64,000 bases of DNA from Paraburkholderia sp. UYCP14C (GTDB taxonomy: Bacteria; Pseudomonadota; Gammaproteobacteria; Burkholderiales; Burkholderiaceae): NCBI RefSeq assembly GCF_004197395.1, contig NZ_SELS01000021.1:1-64000 (forward strand). The letters are read 5' to 3'. Positions 30,337-39,564 of this stretch are shown one piece after another. Position 1 is the stretch's first letter. Every line of letters begins with the position of its first letter. The notes below the pieces were generated by a model. It did no database searches. It saw only the letters and a program-made list of their open reading frames with translations, and had not been told where the DNA came from. The position numbers were made by a program, and so were the translations under genes.

Positions 30337-31476
30337 TCAATGCGATTCGATCGAGCCGTCGCTATGCGGATACGTGACGATGCCCCACGCGAGCGGCAGA
30401 TCGCCGATCTGCTTGAGCGGCTGATAGCTCTTCGCGTCGAGTACGTAGACCGCGTCGGAGCGCCCGCACGCGACCATCAGCTTCGAGCCGTCCGGCGTGA
30501 AGCTGAAATGCCAGCAGCGCTGGCCGACCGGCACATCGGCGACATGTTCGTAGGTGTGGCCGTCGAACACCTGCACCACCTTGTCGCGCGCGGCGGCCAC
30601 GAACAGCCGCTGACCGTTCGGACCGAACGCGACGCCATAGGGCCCGAGTTTGGTGTCGACGGTCTTGAGCACCTCGAACGTGTGCGCGTCGATCACGACG
30701 AACTTGCTGAGCGACTCCAGCGTGACCACATAGTGCTTGCCGTCGGGCGACAGCCGGATGCCGCGCGGCCGGCCACCCGGCGCGAGCTTCACCGTTCGGA
30801 TCGGCGCGCCGGTGCGCGCGTGGTAAATCGATACCGTGTCGTCGCCCTCGTTGGTGACGAGCATCATCTGTCCGTCGCGCGAGAATTCGATGCCTTCGGT
30901 TTCGTGGCCGCTCGTGACCGAGCGGATCACGCGCCAGTTCTTCATATCGATGATCGCGATTTCGGCGGGCGGCTTGTTCGCGTCGTCGTCGTCCGCGCCG
31001 GGCTTGCCGCCCGCGGTCGCTGCGGGCTTGTTGTCGCCCTTCGCGTCGGGCTTATCGTCCCCCTTCGCCTCCGGTTTGCCTCCCGGCGGCCCGCCATCCT
31101 CGCCGGGCTCGTAGGTCACGTACGCGTAGCCGTTGTGGACCCGCACGTATTCAGGGTTTTTGCCGATCTTCACGCGTTTGACGACCTGGCCCGTGGCGGT
31201 GTCGATCACCGCGAGATCGTCCGTGTTCTTGTTGGCGACCAGCAGACGCGTGCCGTCGGCATTGAGGCTCAGGCCGCGCGGGCCGTCCGCGCCGACCGGA
31301 AAGGTCTGCGCGAGCGTCATCTGGTCGAGATCGATCACACCGACGCCGGCCTTCTCGCTCGTCACGTAGGCGAGCGGCGCGGCCGCCGCATGCGCGGCGC
31401 TCGCGGCCAGCACGAACGCGCAGGCCAGCGCGAGGGAACGGCGTGGCGGTTGGGGGGAAATCCGTGTCTCCAGCAT
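30337..31476 (-). CDS. YVTN-type beta-propeller protein, PQQ-catabolism associated
   Basis: The 379-residue secreted protein has a signal peptide (ALACAFVLAASAAHAAAA). Repeated propeller blades follow, such as GPRGLSLNADGTRLLVANKN, GIEFSRDGQMMLVTNEGDD and GVAFGPNGQRLFVAAARD. Proteins of this group commonly accompany PQQ-dependent dehydrogenases, but their task is not established. A low-complexity Gly/Pro/Lys/Asp insertion of about 45 residues (near 125-170, ending GADDDDANKP) splits two blades. It is transcribed toward the receptor gene and away from tonB. Confidence 0.85.
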   Translation of the reverse strand: MLETRISPQPPRRSLALACAFVLAASAAHAAAAPLAYVTSEKAGVGVIDLDQMTLAQTFPVGADGPRGLSLNADGTRLLVANKNTDDLAVIDTATGQVVKRVKIGKNPEYVRVHNGYAYVTYEPGEDGGPPGGKPEAKGDDKPDAKGDNKPAATAGGKPGADDDDANKPPAEIAIIDMKNWRVIRSVTSGHETEGIEFSRDGQMMLVTNEGDDTVSIYHARTGAPIRTVKLAPGGRPRGIRLSPDGKHYVVTLESLSKFVVIDAHTFEVLKTVDTKLGPYGVAFGPNGQRLFVAAARDKVVQVFDGHTYEHVADVPVGQRCWHFSFTPDGSKLMVACGRSDAVYVLDAKSYQPLKQIGDLPLAWGIVTYPHSDGSIESH

Positions 31477-31656
31477 CGTTGTACTCCGGGTTGATATCGC
31501 GGCGCCGCGATGATTCGCGTCATCGTTTCAAGGTAGTCCACCGGGCGCTTGTTTGACAACGCGGATCAGGCGGGAGATTTTCCCGAATTGCGCCGCGCCG
31601 GCCGTCGCGGGTTTGAAAAGCAGGGTCGGCGGAGGACAATGAATTCGGAGGTGGCG

Positions 31657-32436
31657 ATGATGCTGCAAGTTGCCATGTTGAACCCTGCAAGTGCCCTGCA
31701 TCCCGCGGCCGGTTACCGTCGCGCCGCGATCGTGCTGGGCGTGGTGATCGTCGCGCATCTGGTGCTGCTCGCCATCGCGTTGAACGCGCGCAACCGGACC
31801 GTCGAGCGTCCGGTCGAGCCGCGCACGATCACCGCGTTGCTGCTGAGCCCCGAGCCGCCCGCTCCGGTCGTTTCACCGCCCGCGCCGCCCCCGCCCGCCG
31901 CTGTCGTTCCGCCGGCGCCGACGCCGCCCGTCACGCGCCCGGTCGCGCGCGTCAAACCGGCGCCGCAGCCGCGCGCGCAGGTGACGCGCAGCGTGGAAAA
32001 GCCTGTGCCGACGCCGTCTGCGACCCGCGAAAGCAGCGCGCAGCCGGTCACGCAAGCGGCCGTGCCAGCGCCCGCACCGCAGGCCGCCGTGCCCGAGACG
32101 GCACCGGCCGCCGCGGCAGCGGCCGCCGCCCATCCGGCCGTGCCCGCGTCGACCGAGCCGCGCAACGTGTCGCATATCGACTGCTCGATTCCGAAGCCCG
32201 ACTATCCCGACGTCGCGAAGCGGCGCGGCGAGCATGGCACCGCGATCGTGCGTTTCGTCGTCGGGCTGAGCGGGCATATCGAAACGGCTCACCTGCAAAC
32301 CAGCAGCGGCTCCACGCGCCTCGACGACGCGGCGCTCGCCGCCGTGCATGCGGGCTCCTGTCAGCCGTACACCGAAAACGGCACGCCGGTGCGCGCCGCG
32401 TACTCGCAGTCGTTCGTGTTCGGCCTCACCGAGTGA
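31657..32436 (+). CDS. tonB: TonB energy transducer
   Basis: TonB spans the periplasm and passes proton-motive energy to outer-membrane receptors. The 259-residue protein has one N-terminal membrane helix (AAIVLGVVIVAHLVLLAIAL), a long Pro/Ala/Val-rich rod, and a C-terminal domain starting CSIPKPDYPDVAKRRGEHG and ending SQSFVFGL. The start at 31657 has GGAGG five bases upstream; an alternative ATG at 31639 adds six residues. It heads a tonB-exbB-exbD operon next to the receptor gene. Confidence 0.9.
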   Translation: MMLQVAMLNPASALHPAAGYRRAAIVLGVVIVAHLVLLAIALNARNRTVERPVEPRTITALLLSPEPPAPVVSPPAPPPPAAVVPPAPTPPVTRPVARVKPAPQPRAQVTRSVEKPVPTPSATRESSAQPVTQAAVPAPAPQAAVPETAPAAAAAAAAHPAVPASTEPRNVSHIDCSIPKPDYPDVAKRRGEHGTAIVRFVVGLSGHIETAHLQTSSGSTRLDDAALAAVHAGSCQPYTENGTPVRAAYSQSFVFGLTE

Positions 32437-32494
32437 CCGAACCGACTAACCGAACCACGCAACAGACCACGAACACCAAACGAAGGAACGCGCC

Positions 32495-33274
32495 ATGCAA
32501 CATTACGGACTCGCAAACGTCTGGGACTCGGGCGATATCGTCACGCGCGGCATTCTGTGCGTGCTCGTGATCATGTCGGTGCTGTCGTGGACGGTGATCA
32601 TCGTGAAGCTGTGGCAACTGATGCGCCTCAGGCGCGTGACCAGCCAGAGCGACGCGCGCTTCTGGAGCGCGGACCGTTTCGACGACGGGCTGCGCAGCCT
32701 CGGCCACCCGGCATCGAGCGCGCACGACAACCCGCTGCTCGCGCTCGCGCTGGCGGGCCATGAAGCCGCGACACACCATCGGCAGACGCAGCAGCATCTG
32801 CACGACCGCATCGACGTGTCCGACTGGATCACCCGGCGTCTGCAGGACACGATGGACGAAACGATCGCGCGCCTGCAAAGCGGCCTCGCGATCCTCGCGT
32901 CGATCGGCAGCACCGCGCCTTTCGTCGGGCTGTTCGGCACCGTATGGGGCATCTACCATGCGCTGATCGTGATCGGCGAAACCGGTCAAACCTCGATCGA
33001 TCACGTCGCCGGCCCGGTCGGCGAGTCGCTGATCATGACGGCGTTCGGCCTGTTCGTCGCGATTCCCGCCGTGCTCGGCTACAACGGACTGACGCGCGCG
33101 AACCGCTCGATCGTCGCGCGCCTGAAGCGCTTCGCGCACGGCTTGCATGCGTACTTCGTGACCGGCTCGCAGTTGCCGTCGAGCGCCGGGCCGCAGATGC
33201 GCGTGGTGCCGCGCGGCACGAATGCGACGAACGCGACGAACGCCAGCCGCGACGGAGACCTCGAATGGCAATGA
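32495..33274 (+). CDS. exbB: ExbB, proton-channel subunit of the TonB system
   Basis: ExbB forms the pentameric inner-membrane channel. The 259 residues show a first helix (GILCVLVIMSVLSWTVIIVKLW), a cytoplasmic loop, then SIGSTAPFVGLFGTVWGIYH and SLIMTAFGLFVAIPAVLGYN, the conserved MotA/TolQ/ExbB helices. It overlaps exbD by ten bases. The C terminus has an Asn/Ala/Thr-rich tail of low complexity. Confidence 0.94.
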   Translation: MQHYGLANVWDSGDIVTRGILCVLVIMSVLSWTVIIVKLWQLMRLRRVTSQSDARFWSADRFDDGLRSLGHPASSAHDNPLLALALAGHEAATHHRQTQQHLHDRIDVSDWITRRLQDTMDETIARLQSGLAILASIGSTAPFVGLFGTVWGIYHALIVIGETGQTSIDHVAGPVGESLIMTAFGLFVAIPAVLGYNGLTRANRSIVARLKRFAHGLHAYFVTGSQLPSSAGPQMRVVPRGTNATNATNASRDGDLEWQ

Positions 33275-33687
33275 GCCCTTTCTCCGACGACGACGATCAA
33301 GGTCTGATGAACGAGATCAACATGACGCCGCTCGTCGACGTGATGCTGGTCCTGCTGATCATTTTTCTCGTCACCATTCCGGCGCTGCAACACGCGGTCA
33401 GGATCGATCTGCCGCACGCGAGCAGCCAGCCCGAAGCGGTCAAGCCCGCGCACGTGGACGTCGCGGTGCAGGCGGACGGCACGCTGCTATGGGACGGGCA
33501 GCCCGTGAGCGACGACGGCTTGCGCGCGCGCATCGCCCAGGCCGCCCTCGCGACACCGCAGCCGGAGTTGCATCTGCGCGCCGATCGCAAAGTGCCGTAT
33601 GAGCGGGTGGCAATGGTGATGTCGGCGGCGCAGCGCGGCGGGCTGACGAAGATGGGCTTCGTGACCGACCCGCAGTTGGGCAAATGA
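33265..33687 (+). CDS. exbD: ExbD, proton-channel subunit of the TonB system
   Basis: ExbD has one membrane helix with the proton-carrying Asp in NMTPLVDVMLVLLIIFLV and a periplasmic domain ending VMSAAQRGGLTKMGFVTDP. The 140-residue form starts at 33265 with GGAG seven bases upstream; an ATG at 33271 overlaps the exbB stop and is also possible. It completes the local TonB energy unit. Confidence 0.93.
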   Translation: MAMSPFSDDDDQGLMNEINMTPLVDVMLVLLIIFLVTIPALQHAVRIDLPHASSQPEAVKPAHVDVAVQADGTLLWDGQPVSDDGLRARIAQAALATPQPELHLRADRKVPYERVAMVMSAAQRGGLTKMGFVTDPQLGK

Positions 33688-33821
33688 CGTGGCGCGGCAT
33701 GCTTGCCGGCACATAAAGCAAAGCTTATCGGCGGCGAAAGAATCTCTGAATTTGAATCGGCGGACGGCTCGGCTATCGTGGTGCGTGTCTGAACGGCACC
33801 CACCCTCGCGAGGACCGCACG

Positions 33822-34649
33822 ATGCAAGCCCTTATCTTCGACGTCGACGGCACGCTCGCCGACACCGAGACCGCACATCTACACGCATTCAACGCCGCGT
33901 TTGCGGAAGCGGGCCTCGACTGGTGCTGGGACGAAGCGCTCTATTCGAGTCTGCTGAAAGTGGCGGGCGGCAAGGAGCGTCTGCTGCATTACTGGCGCAC
34001 GGTCGAGTGCGAAGAAGCCGGGGGCCCGCGCGCACGGGAGGCCGTCGACGCATTGCACGCCTTGAAAACCCGCCACTACACCGAGCGCATGCGCGAGCGC
34101 GGCGTGCCGCTGCGGCCAGGCATCGCGCGTCTGATCGACGAAGCGAACGAGGCCGGCCTGCGCGTGGCGATCGCGACGACCACGACGCCCGCCAACCTCG
34201 ATGCGCTGTTGCAGCCGCATTTCGGCGCGAGCTGGCGCCATCGCTTCGCGGCGATCGGCGACGCCGGCACCACCGCGGCGAAAAAGCCCGCCCCCGACGT
34301 CTACCGCCACGTGCTCGAACAGCTCGGCTTGCAGCCCGCCGCCTGCCTCGCCTTCGAGGACTCGCGCAACGGCCTGCTGGCGGCGCACGCCGCGCGCGTG
34401 CCGGTCGTCGTCACGCCGAGCGCTTTTACCGCGCACGAGGACTTCGATGGCGCGCTGGCCGTGTTGCCCCATCTCGGCGATCCGCACACGCCGATCGTTG
34501 CGATGGTGCGCGGCGAATGGCATCGCTGGGTCGATCTGGCGACACTGCGCCGCTGGCATGAAGACGCCACGCGGCGTCCCGACACCGCTACGCACAACGC
34601 ACTGAACGCGGACAAGGCGAACGCGAATGCGAGCCCGTCGTGGCGATGA
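33822..34649 (+). CDS. cbbY: CbbY, xylulose-1,5-bisphosphate phosphatase (HAD)
   Basis: CbbY destroys xylulose 1,5-bisphosphate, a misfire product that blocks RuBisCO. The 275 residues open [20 protein letters not shown] with the HAD nucleophile Asp7 and Asp9. Next comes the family cap segment [25 protein letters not shown] and, later, [24 protein letters not shown] and [15 protein letters not shown]. This pattern matches RuBisCO-linked CbbY rather than general HAD phosphatases. It is not in the cbb operon here but about 23.6 kb away, coupled to cbbZ. Confidence 0.88.
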   Translation: MQALIFDVDGTLADTETAHLHAFNAAFAEAGLDWCWDEALYSSLLKVAGGKERLLHYWRTVECEEAGGPRAREAVDALHALKTRHYTERMRERGVPLRPGIARLIDEANEAGLRVAIATTTTPANLDALLQPHFGASWRHRFAAIGDAGTTAAKKPAPDVYRHVLEQLGLQPAACLAFEDSRNGLLAAHAARVPVVVTPSAFTAHEDFDGALAVLPHLGDPHTPIVAMVRGEWHRWVDLATLRRWHEDATRRPDTATHNALNADKANANASPSWR

Positions 34650-35356
34650 ACCGCGGCTACCACGCAGTCCTGATCGATCTCGATGGCACGATGGTCGATA
34701 CCGCGCCGGACATCGTCGCGGCCGCCACCCTGATGCTGAAGGACTTCGGCGCCGCGCCGCTTCCGTTCGACACGGTGACCGGCTTCATCGGCAACGGCGT
34801 GCGCAGGCTCGTGCGACGCTCGCTGGACGCGGCGGCCGTCGGCGGGCACGTCCAGCTGGAGCACGCGCAGGCCGTGTTCGAGCGGCACTATGAGGCGACC
34901 AACGCGACGCTGGGTCGGGTATTTCCTGGCGTGATGGCCGGGTTGCGCGCGTTGCGGCAGCACGGCTACCGCTGCGCGTGCGTGACCAACAAGCCGCAGG
35001 CGCTGGCGGCAGCGCTGCTCGAAAAGACCGGGCTTGCCGCACATCTGGACGCGCTGGTCGCGGGCGACACCGTGGCGAGCATGAAGCCGTCGCCCGAGTC
35101 GCTTTGGCACGCGTGCCGGCTGCTCGGTGTCGAGCCCGAACGTTGCGTGCTGGTCGGGGATTCATCGGTCGATGTCGCGGCGGCGCGCGCGGCCGGTCTG
35201 CCGGCTTTTATCGTCAGCTATGGCTATGGCTGCACGAGCCGCGCCGACATGCCGCGCGGCGATGCGCTGATCGATTCGTTCGAGGCATTGCCGGCGATTC
35301 TCGCGCAAGCGCGGCCGGACCTCGATGCCAACGAGAGCGTCGACGCGAGCGCCTAA
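34646..35356 (+). CDS. cbbZ: Phosphoglycolate phosphatase
   Basis: It hydrolyses 2-phosphoglycolate formed when RuBisCO reacts with oxygen. The 236-residue HAD protein shows [66 protein letters not shown] and [18 protein letters not shown]. The start at 34646 overlaps the cbbY stop (ATGA); a GTG two codons earlier is possible. It is convergent with the ankyrin gene, and their stops overlap by four bases. A housekeeping gph may also exist elsewhere. Confidence 0.9.
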   Translation: MNRGYHAVLIDLDGTMVDTAPDIVAAATLMLKDFGAAPLPFDTVTGFIGNGVRRLVRRSLDAAAVGGHVQLEHAQAVFERHYEATNATLGRVFPGVMAGLRALRQHGYRCACVTNKPQALAAALLEKTGLAAHLDALVAGDTVASMKPSPESLWHACRLLGVEPERCVLVGDSSVDVAAARAAGLPAFIVSYGYGCTSRADMPRGDALIDSFEALPAILAQARPDLDANESVDASA

Positions 35357-36015
35357 CTCGCCGACAGCAACCCCGCCACCCGCTCCGATTTCGTCTGCAC
35401 CGCAATATCTTTCGCGGTCATCCCCCGGTTGTCCTTCAACGACCGGTTCGCGCCGCGCGCGAGCAACAGCTGGGCGGTGTCCGCGCGATCGTAGCCGGCC
35501 GCCCACATCAGCGCGGTCAGATCGTTCTTGTAGGCCCGGTTCACGTCGACGCCCGCATCGAGCAATTGAACGACGACCTTCGTTTGTCCCTCTCCCGCCG
35601 CGTACTCCATCGCGGTCTTGCCGACGCGATCGGTCGCGAGCGGATCGGCGCCATGCGCGAGCAGCAGCGCGACGATTTCGTCGAAGCCGCCGAAGGCGGC
35701 GGCCATCAACGGCGTGTCGCCCGGCGCGTTCGCGTGCTGCACGTTCGCGCCGCGCTCGATCAGCGTGCGCGCCATCGCCGTATCGCCCTTCTTGCACGCG
35801 GTGACGAGCGCGGTGTCGCCGATCCGGTTCATCGCGTCGACCGACGCACCGCGCTGCAGCGCCGCGACGACCGATTGCTGATCGTCGTCCTTCGCGGCCG
35901 CGAGCAGTTGGCGGTTGATTTCGCCATGGTCCTGCGCGAGCGCCGGCACGCAGGCGCCGAATGCGGCGGCGAGCAGAACGGCGGCCGCCAACGGCCGAGT
36001 AAACATGTCTGTCAT
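35353..36015 (-). CDS. Periplasmic ankyrin-repeat protein
   Basis: The 220-residue product has a signal peptide ([21 protein letters not shown]) and about five ankyrin repeats, such as [26 protein letters not shown] and [25 protein letters not shown] (quoted only in part: [23 protein letters not shown]). It follows the cytochrome c gene by 15 bases in the PQQ-dehydrogenase operon. Periplasmic ankyrin proteins often hold partners together; a docking role for the dehydrogenase or cytochrome is inferred. Confidence 0.88.
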   Translation of the reverse strand: MTDMFTRPLAAAVLLAAAFGACVPALAQDHGEINRQLLAAAKDDDQQSVVAALQRGASVDAMNRIGDTALVTACKKGDTAMARTLIERGANVQHANAPGDTPLMAAAFGGFDEIVALLLAHGADPLATDRVGKTAMEYAAGEGQTKVVVQLLDAGVDVNRAYKNDLTALMWAAGYDRADTAQLLLARGANRSLKDNRGMTAKDIAVQTKSERVAGLLSAS

Positions 36016-36030
36016 GGTGCGTTCCCCGTG

Positions 36031-36651
36031 CTACTGCAGATTGTTGATGTAGGCGGCCAGATGATGGATGTCGTCGTCGGTCAGATTACGCGTCACGCTG
36101 GTCATGTTGCCCGCATCGTTGGTGCGCGTGTGCGAGCGAAAGTCCTGCAACTGCTTGACGATGTACTGATAGTGCTGACCCGCGACGCGCGGAATCTCGT
36201 TCTGCCCTGAAAAACCGCCCAGGTGACACATCGTGCACAGCACCTCGGCGGCCTTCTTGCTGCCCGCTTCGATGCTCGCGCCATCCGATTTGTATGGCAC
36301 TGGTATGGGCTTCTGCGCGGCGAAGTAATCGGCGAGGTCCTGCATGTCCTCGGCCGACAGGTTCGCCGCCATCGGCGACATGCGCGGATCGCTGCGCCGT
36401 CCCTGCTTGAAGTCCTTCAACTCCAGATACAGGTAGCGCGCGGTTTGCCCGGCCAGAATCGGATAGTCCGGATTGGTCGAATTGCCCATCGGCCCATGAC
36501 AGGCCACGCACACCTGCGCTTTCGCCTTACCCGCCTCGGCGTCGGCGCGCGCACCCGACGGCAGCCATGCGGCGATCAAGCCGCCGCACAGCAGCGCCAT
36601 CCAGACAGCGCGCGCCCCGCCCGGCGCTCCCCGCAGCGCCGGCCCCCTCAT
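36031..36651 (-). CDS. Diheme cytochrome c (c4-like)
   Basis: The 206-residue periplasmic protein has a signal peptide ending near SGARA and two heme sites: Cys48-x2-Cys51-His52 (CVACHG) and Cys139-x2-Cys142-His143 (CTMCHL). Met ligands are likely in the segments [20 protein letters not shown] and [14 protein letters not shown]. The gene overlaps the end of the PQQ dehydrogenase gene (ATGA), so it is the natural electron acceptor of that enzyme. This differs from methanol systems that use a monoheme cytochrome cL (MxaG/XoxG). Confidence 0.9.
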   Translation of the reverse strand: MRGPALRGAPGGARAVWMALLCGGLIAAWLPSGARADAEAGKAKAQVCVACHGPMGNSTNPDYPILAGQTARYLYLELKDFKQGRRSDPRMSPMAANLSAEDMQDLADYFAAQKPIPVPYKSDGASIEAGSKKAAEVLCTMCHLGGFSGQNEIPRVAGQHYQYIVKQLQDFRSHTRTNDAGNMTSVTRNLTDDDIHHLAAYINNLQ

Positions 36652-38381
36652 GGCACCGCGAACACGACGACGCTATTGCCGCGCTTGAAGTCGAGCTGCG
36701 TATTGCCGCCCGCCGCGACCGCCACGTATTGCTTGCCGTTCACCATGTACGACACGGCAGGCGCGTTGACGCCCGCACCGGCCTGGAACTCCCAGAGCTT
36801 CTTGCCGGTGGCGGCATCGAACGCGCGGAACAGGCCGTTGCCTTCGCCGTTGAACACGAGGCCGCCCGCCGTCGCGAGTACGCCGCCGATCAGCGGCTGG
36901 TCGGTCTTGTAGTCCCAAGCGACCTTGCCGGTGTCGACGTTGACGGCCGACAGCTTGCCCCATTGCGCCTCGGACGCGATCACCTTGAAGGCGCCGCCGA
37001 GCCACAGCTTGCTGCCGCCCGGATAGGCGGCGTCCTCGACCTGGTACGTCATCGGCTGATGCAGGTTGGCCGCGTAGACGAGGCGCGTTTGCGGATCGAA
37101 CGCGATCGGCGACCATTCGACGCCGCCGTTCGCGCCCGGCAGCATGCGCGCGCCGGCCGCGGTCGGCAGGGTCCACATGTTCTCCTGCGGAATCATCGCC
37201 TGCGAGAAGCGGATCAGACGGCCGGTGGCGCGATCGTGCACGTATACGTGACCGGTCTTGCCCGCATGCACGACGCCGGGGATCATCTTGCCGTCGTTGT
37301 CGCGCACGTCGATCAGGATCGGCGGGCTCACCGCGTCGAGGTCCCAGACGTCATGCGGCACGTACTGGTAGTGCCATTTGTACTTGCCGGTGTCGAGATC
37401 GATCGCGACGAGCGAATCCGTATACAGGTTGTCTCCCGGCCGGATCGCGCCATACAGGTCCGGCGACGGATTGCCGACCACGAAGTACACCGTGTGCGTT
37501 TTCCGGTCGACCGCCGGCGTCATCCAGACGCCGCCGCCGAGCGTCTTGTAGAAGTCGCCGCCCTTGTCGGCCAGCTGCTTCTTCTCCGCGGCGATGTCGC
37601 GCTTCTCGTCGCGGCCGGTCGCGTCCTTGGTGGCCCATACGCCTTCCTGGCCGCTGTCAGGAATCGTGTAGAAGGTCCACAGCAACTGCCCGGAATTCGC
37701 GTCGAACGCCTTCACGAAGCCGCGAATGCCGTACTCGCCGCCGTTCGTGCCGATCAGCACCTTGCCGTCGACGACCGTCGGCGCCATCGTTTCCGAGTAG
37801 CCCTGGTCGGGATCGGCGATCTGGCTTTGCCACAGCACGTTGCCGGTTTTGGCGTCGAGCGCGACGAGCTTGGAGTCGAGCGTGCCCATATAGAGCCGGT
37901 CACCGGAGATCGCGACGCCACGGTTGTTGGGCCCGCAACAGAACGTCGTGACCGGACCCATCTTGTGCTTGTAATGCCAGAACTCCTTGCCCGTCGTCGC
38001 ATCGATCGCGTACACGTGATTGAACGACGTGGTCAGGAACATCACGCCGTCCTTCACGATCGGCGCCGTTTCCATCGACTCGTTGACGGCGGTCTGGAAG
38101 ATGAACACCGGTCTGAGCTTCGCGACGTTCGTCCGGTTGATCTGGTTGCCGGGGTAATAGCGCGTCTGCGCGTACGAGCCGTTCGGATGCAGCCAGACCG
38201 TCGTCGTGCTGCCGGCGCGATCGAGCTGATCCTGGGTCACGGGCTGAAGCGTCGAGGGCACCGGCGCCGCAGTGGTGGTCGAGCTGTTCTGAACTTCGTC
38301 GGCGGCATGAGCGGCGGGCAAGCCGAAAGCAATGGCGAGCAGCGGCAGGCCGATAATTCCTTGAACACGGTTGAATGGCAT
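36648..38381 (-). CDS. PQQ-dependent alcohol/methanol dehydrogenase
   Basis: This eight-bladed propeller quinoprotein oxidises an alcohol in the periplasm. The 577 residues have a signal peptide ending near AAHAA. Key residues are the vicinal pair Cys148-Cys149 (FCCGPNNRG), Glu216 in [10 protein letters not shown], Asn304 in VGNPSPD, the catalytic Asp347, and Asp349 in VWDLDAVSP. Asp at the second position of that D-x-D is found in lanthanide-dependent enzymes such as XoxF and PedH. Calcium MxaF and ExaA have Ala or Ser there. Substrate is uncertain; methanol is favoured by the neighbours. An AGGAG site precedes the ATG. Confidence 0.93.
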   Translation of the reverse strand: MPFNRVQGIIGLPLLAIAFGLPAAHAADEVQNSSTTTAAPVPSTLQPVTQDQLDRAGSTTTVWLHPNGSYAQTRYYPGNQINRTNVAKLRPVFIFQTAVNESMETAPIVKDGVMFLTTSFNHVYAIDATTGKEFWHYKHKMGPVTTFCCGPNNRGVAISGDRLYMGTLDSKLVALDAKTGNVLWQSQIADPDQGYSETMAPTVVDGKVLIGTNGGEYGIRGFVKAFDANSGQLLWTFYTIPDSGQEGVWATKDATGRDEKRDIAAEKKQLADKGGDFYKTLGGGVWMTPAVDRKTHTVYFVVGNPSPDLYGAIRPGDNLYTDSLVAIDLDTGKYKWHYQYVPHDVWDLDAVSPPILIDVRDNDGKMIPGVVHAGKTGHVYVHDRATGRLIRFSQAMIPQENMWTLPTAAGARMLPGANGGVEWSPIAFDPQTRLVYAANLHQPMTYQVEDAAYPGGSKLWLGGAFKVIASEAQWGKLSAVNVDTGKVAWDYKTDQPLIGGVLATAGGLVFNGEGNGLFRAFDAATGKKLWEFQAGAGVNAPAVSYMVNGKQYVAVAAGGNTQLDFKRGNSVVVFAVP

Positions 38382-38721
38382 GAGCGTCTCCTAGCTTTTT
38401 ATTGTTCCTATGAATTGCAGCGCAGGAGTGCGACATGGATCCACGCGGACGACAGCGTGAAAGAGCACGATGGCGCAACCCTCGCAGACAACAAACGCGT
38501 ACGACCTTGAATCGTTGTTAGCTTTGTCAGGACGGGTCGGCTTCGCAGAGTGGGGAGAAGTACTGTACGGGTCCGCGGAAAACCGGCTCGATTAAGGGTA
38601 GGCGATGTGTTCCGGATTTTCTAGAGTAAATCGTTAAGGAGTGGGAATCGATGAGCTTGCGCCATTGTGGCCGCTCATCGCCGCCCTGCTCATCGCTTTC
38701 ACCAAGGTTGCGGCAAGCGGG
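38382..38721 (-). promoter_or_regulatory. Upstream region of the PQQ dehydrogenase operon
   Basis: This 340-base gap precedes the dehydrogenase start and follows the end of the unrelated catabolic locus. The segment nearest the start is AT-richer (around 38395-38420) and may hold the promoter, but no clear -10/-35 pair can be chosen. I see no sure gene. A 33-codon hydrophobic frame on the plus strand at 38641-38742 was considered and not accepted. Confidence 0.4.
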
Positions 38722-39552
38722 CTACGCGTCGAAACCGAATAGCCGGCGCGGCGTTTCCCACTGGATCCGCCGGCGCAGTGTCGCGTCGGGCACGATCGTC
38801 TCGAACATCGTCAGCAGCGGACCGTAGTCGAGCCGCTCCGGCGCGCGCAGAAACGGCCAGTCGGAACCCCATACGCAGTGCTCGGGCCCGAACGCGCGCA
38901 ACAGCGCCTGCGCGTACGGCCAGGTGTCCTCGTACGGATGCGGGGCACGCGAATACTTCTGCCAGCCCGACAGCTTGACGCTGGCCCGGCCGCTATCGGC
39001 AAGCCGCAGCAGCGCGTCGAAGCCGGCCTGCGCGATGCCGTCCGCGAGATTCGGGCGGCCGCAGTGATCGACGACGATCGCGACCGGCTGCCGCGCGAGC
39101 CAGGGCCCGAGCGCCGTCATCTGGTCGCCGGCGACCTGGATCTGCGCGACCATGCCGAGGTCGGCCAGCATGCCGAACAGCGCGCCCGCTTCGAGCACCA
39201 GGTCGATGCCCTCCATCGCCGGATTGAACGCGACGCCTACCACCCCCGCCCGCTGTAACGCCACCAGCTCGCCACGGCCGATGTCGTTATCGACCACCGC
39301 AATGCCGCGAAAGCGCGCCGAGTAGGTTTCGAGCGCGTCGAGCAGGCAGCGGTTGTCGCTGCGATAGCCGCTCGTCGGGCCGACCAGCAGCGCGTGGCGC
39401 ACGCCATACGCATCCATCACGCGCACGAACTGCGCGGCGGTGCCGATCTCCTGCTGCGCCGGCCGGTAAGCGGTGTCGTCGCGATACGGAAAGCGGATCG
39501 GATCGAACACGTGGCAATGGCAGTCGATCTTGTCTTCGTCGAATACGCTCAT
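38722..39552 (-). CDS. Amidohydrolase-2 family metal-dependent hydrolase
   Basis: The 276-residue TIM barrel has the metal motif IDCHCHVFDPIRFPY near the start, then FRGIAVVDNDI, VDHCGRPNLADG, VKLSGWQKYS and WGSDWPFLRAPERLDYG, where the last Asp is the catalytic one. This resembles lactone and 2-pyrone-4,6-dicarboxylate hydrolases, so opening of a lactone-like catabolite is the best guess. The ATG at 39552 gives the family start; a GTG at 39564 immediately follows the upstream stop. It is the last gene of a four-gene minus-strand operon. Confidence 0.82.
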   Translation of the reverse strand: MSVFDEDKIDCHCHVFDPIRFPYRDDTAYRPAQQEIGTAAQFVRVMDAYGVRHALLVGPTSGYRSDNRCLLDALETYSARFRGIAVVDNDIGRGELVALQRAGVVGVAFNPAMEGIDLVLEAGALFGMLADLGMVAQIQVAGDQMTALGPWLARQPVAIVVDHCGRPNLADGIAQAGFDALLRLADSGRASVKLSGWQKYSRAPHPYEDTWPYAQALLRAFGPEHCVWGSDWPFLRAPERLDYGPLLTMFETIVPDATLRRRIQWETPRRLFGFDA

Positions 39553-39564
39553 GAGTTTTTCCAC

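Noticed and set aside
36648-38381. Naming the dehydrogenase xoxF or mxaF.
   Set aside because: The D-x-D is shared by several lanthanide enzymes, and the CCGPNNRG and WDLDAVSP contexts differ from what I recall of XoxF and MxaF. Phylogeny is needed.
38641-38742. A 33-codon plus-strand frame with a hydrophobic stretch (LWPLIAALLIAF) starting at GTG after AAGGA.
   Set aside because: The AAGGA touches the GTG with no spacing, and the frame runs into the antisense of the amidohydrolase gene. Too weak to call a gene.
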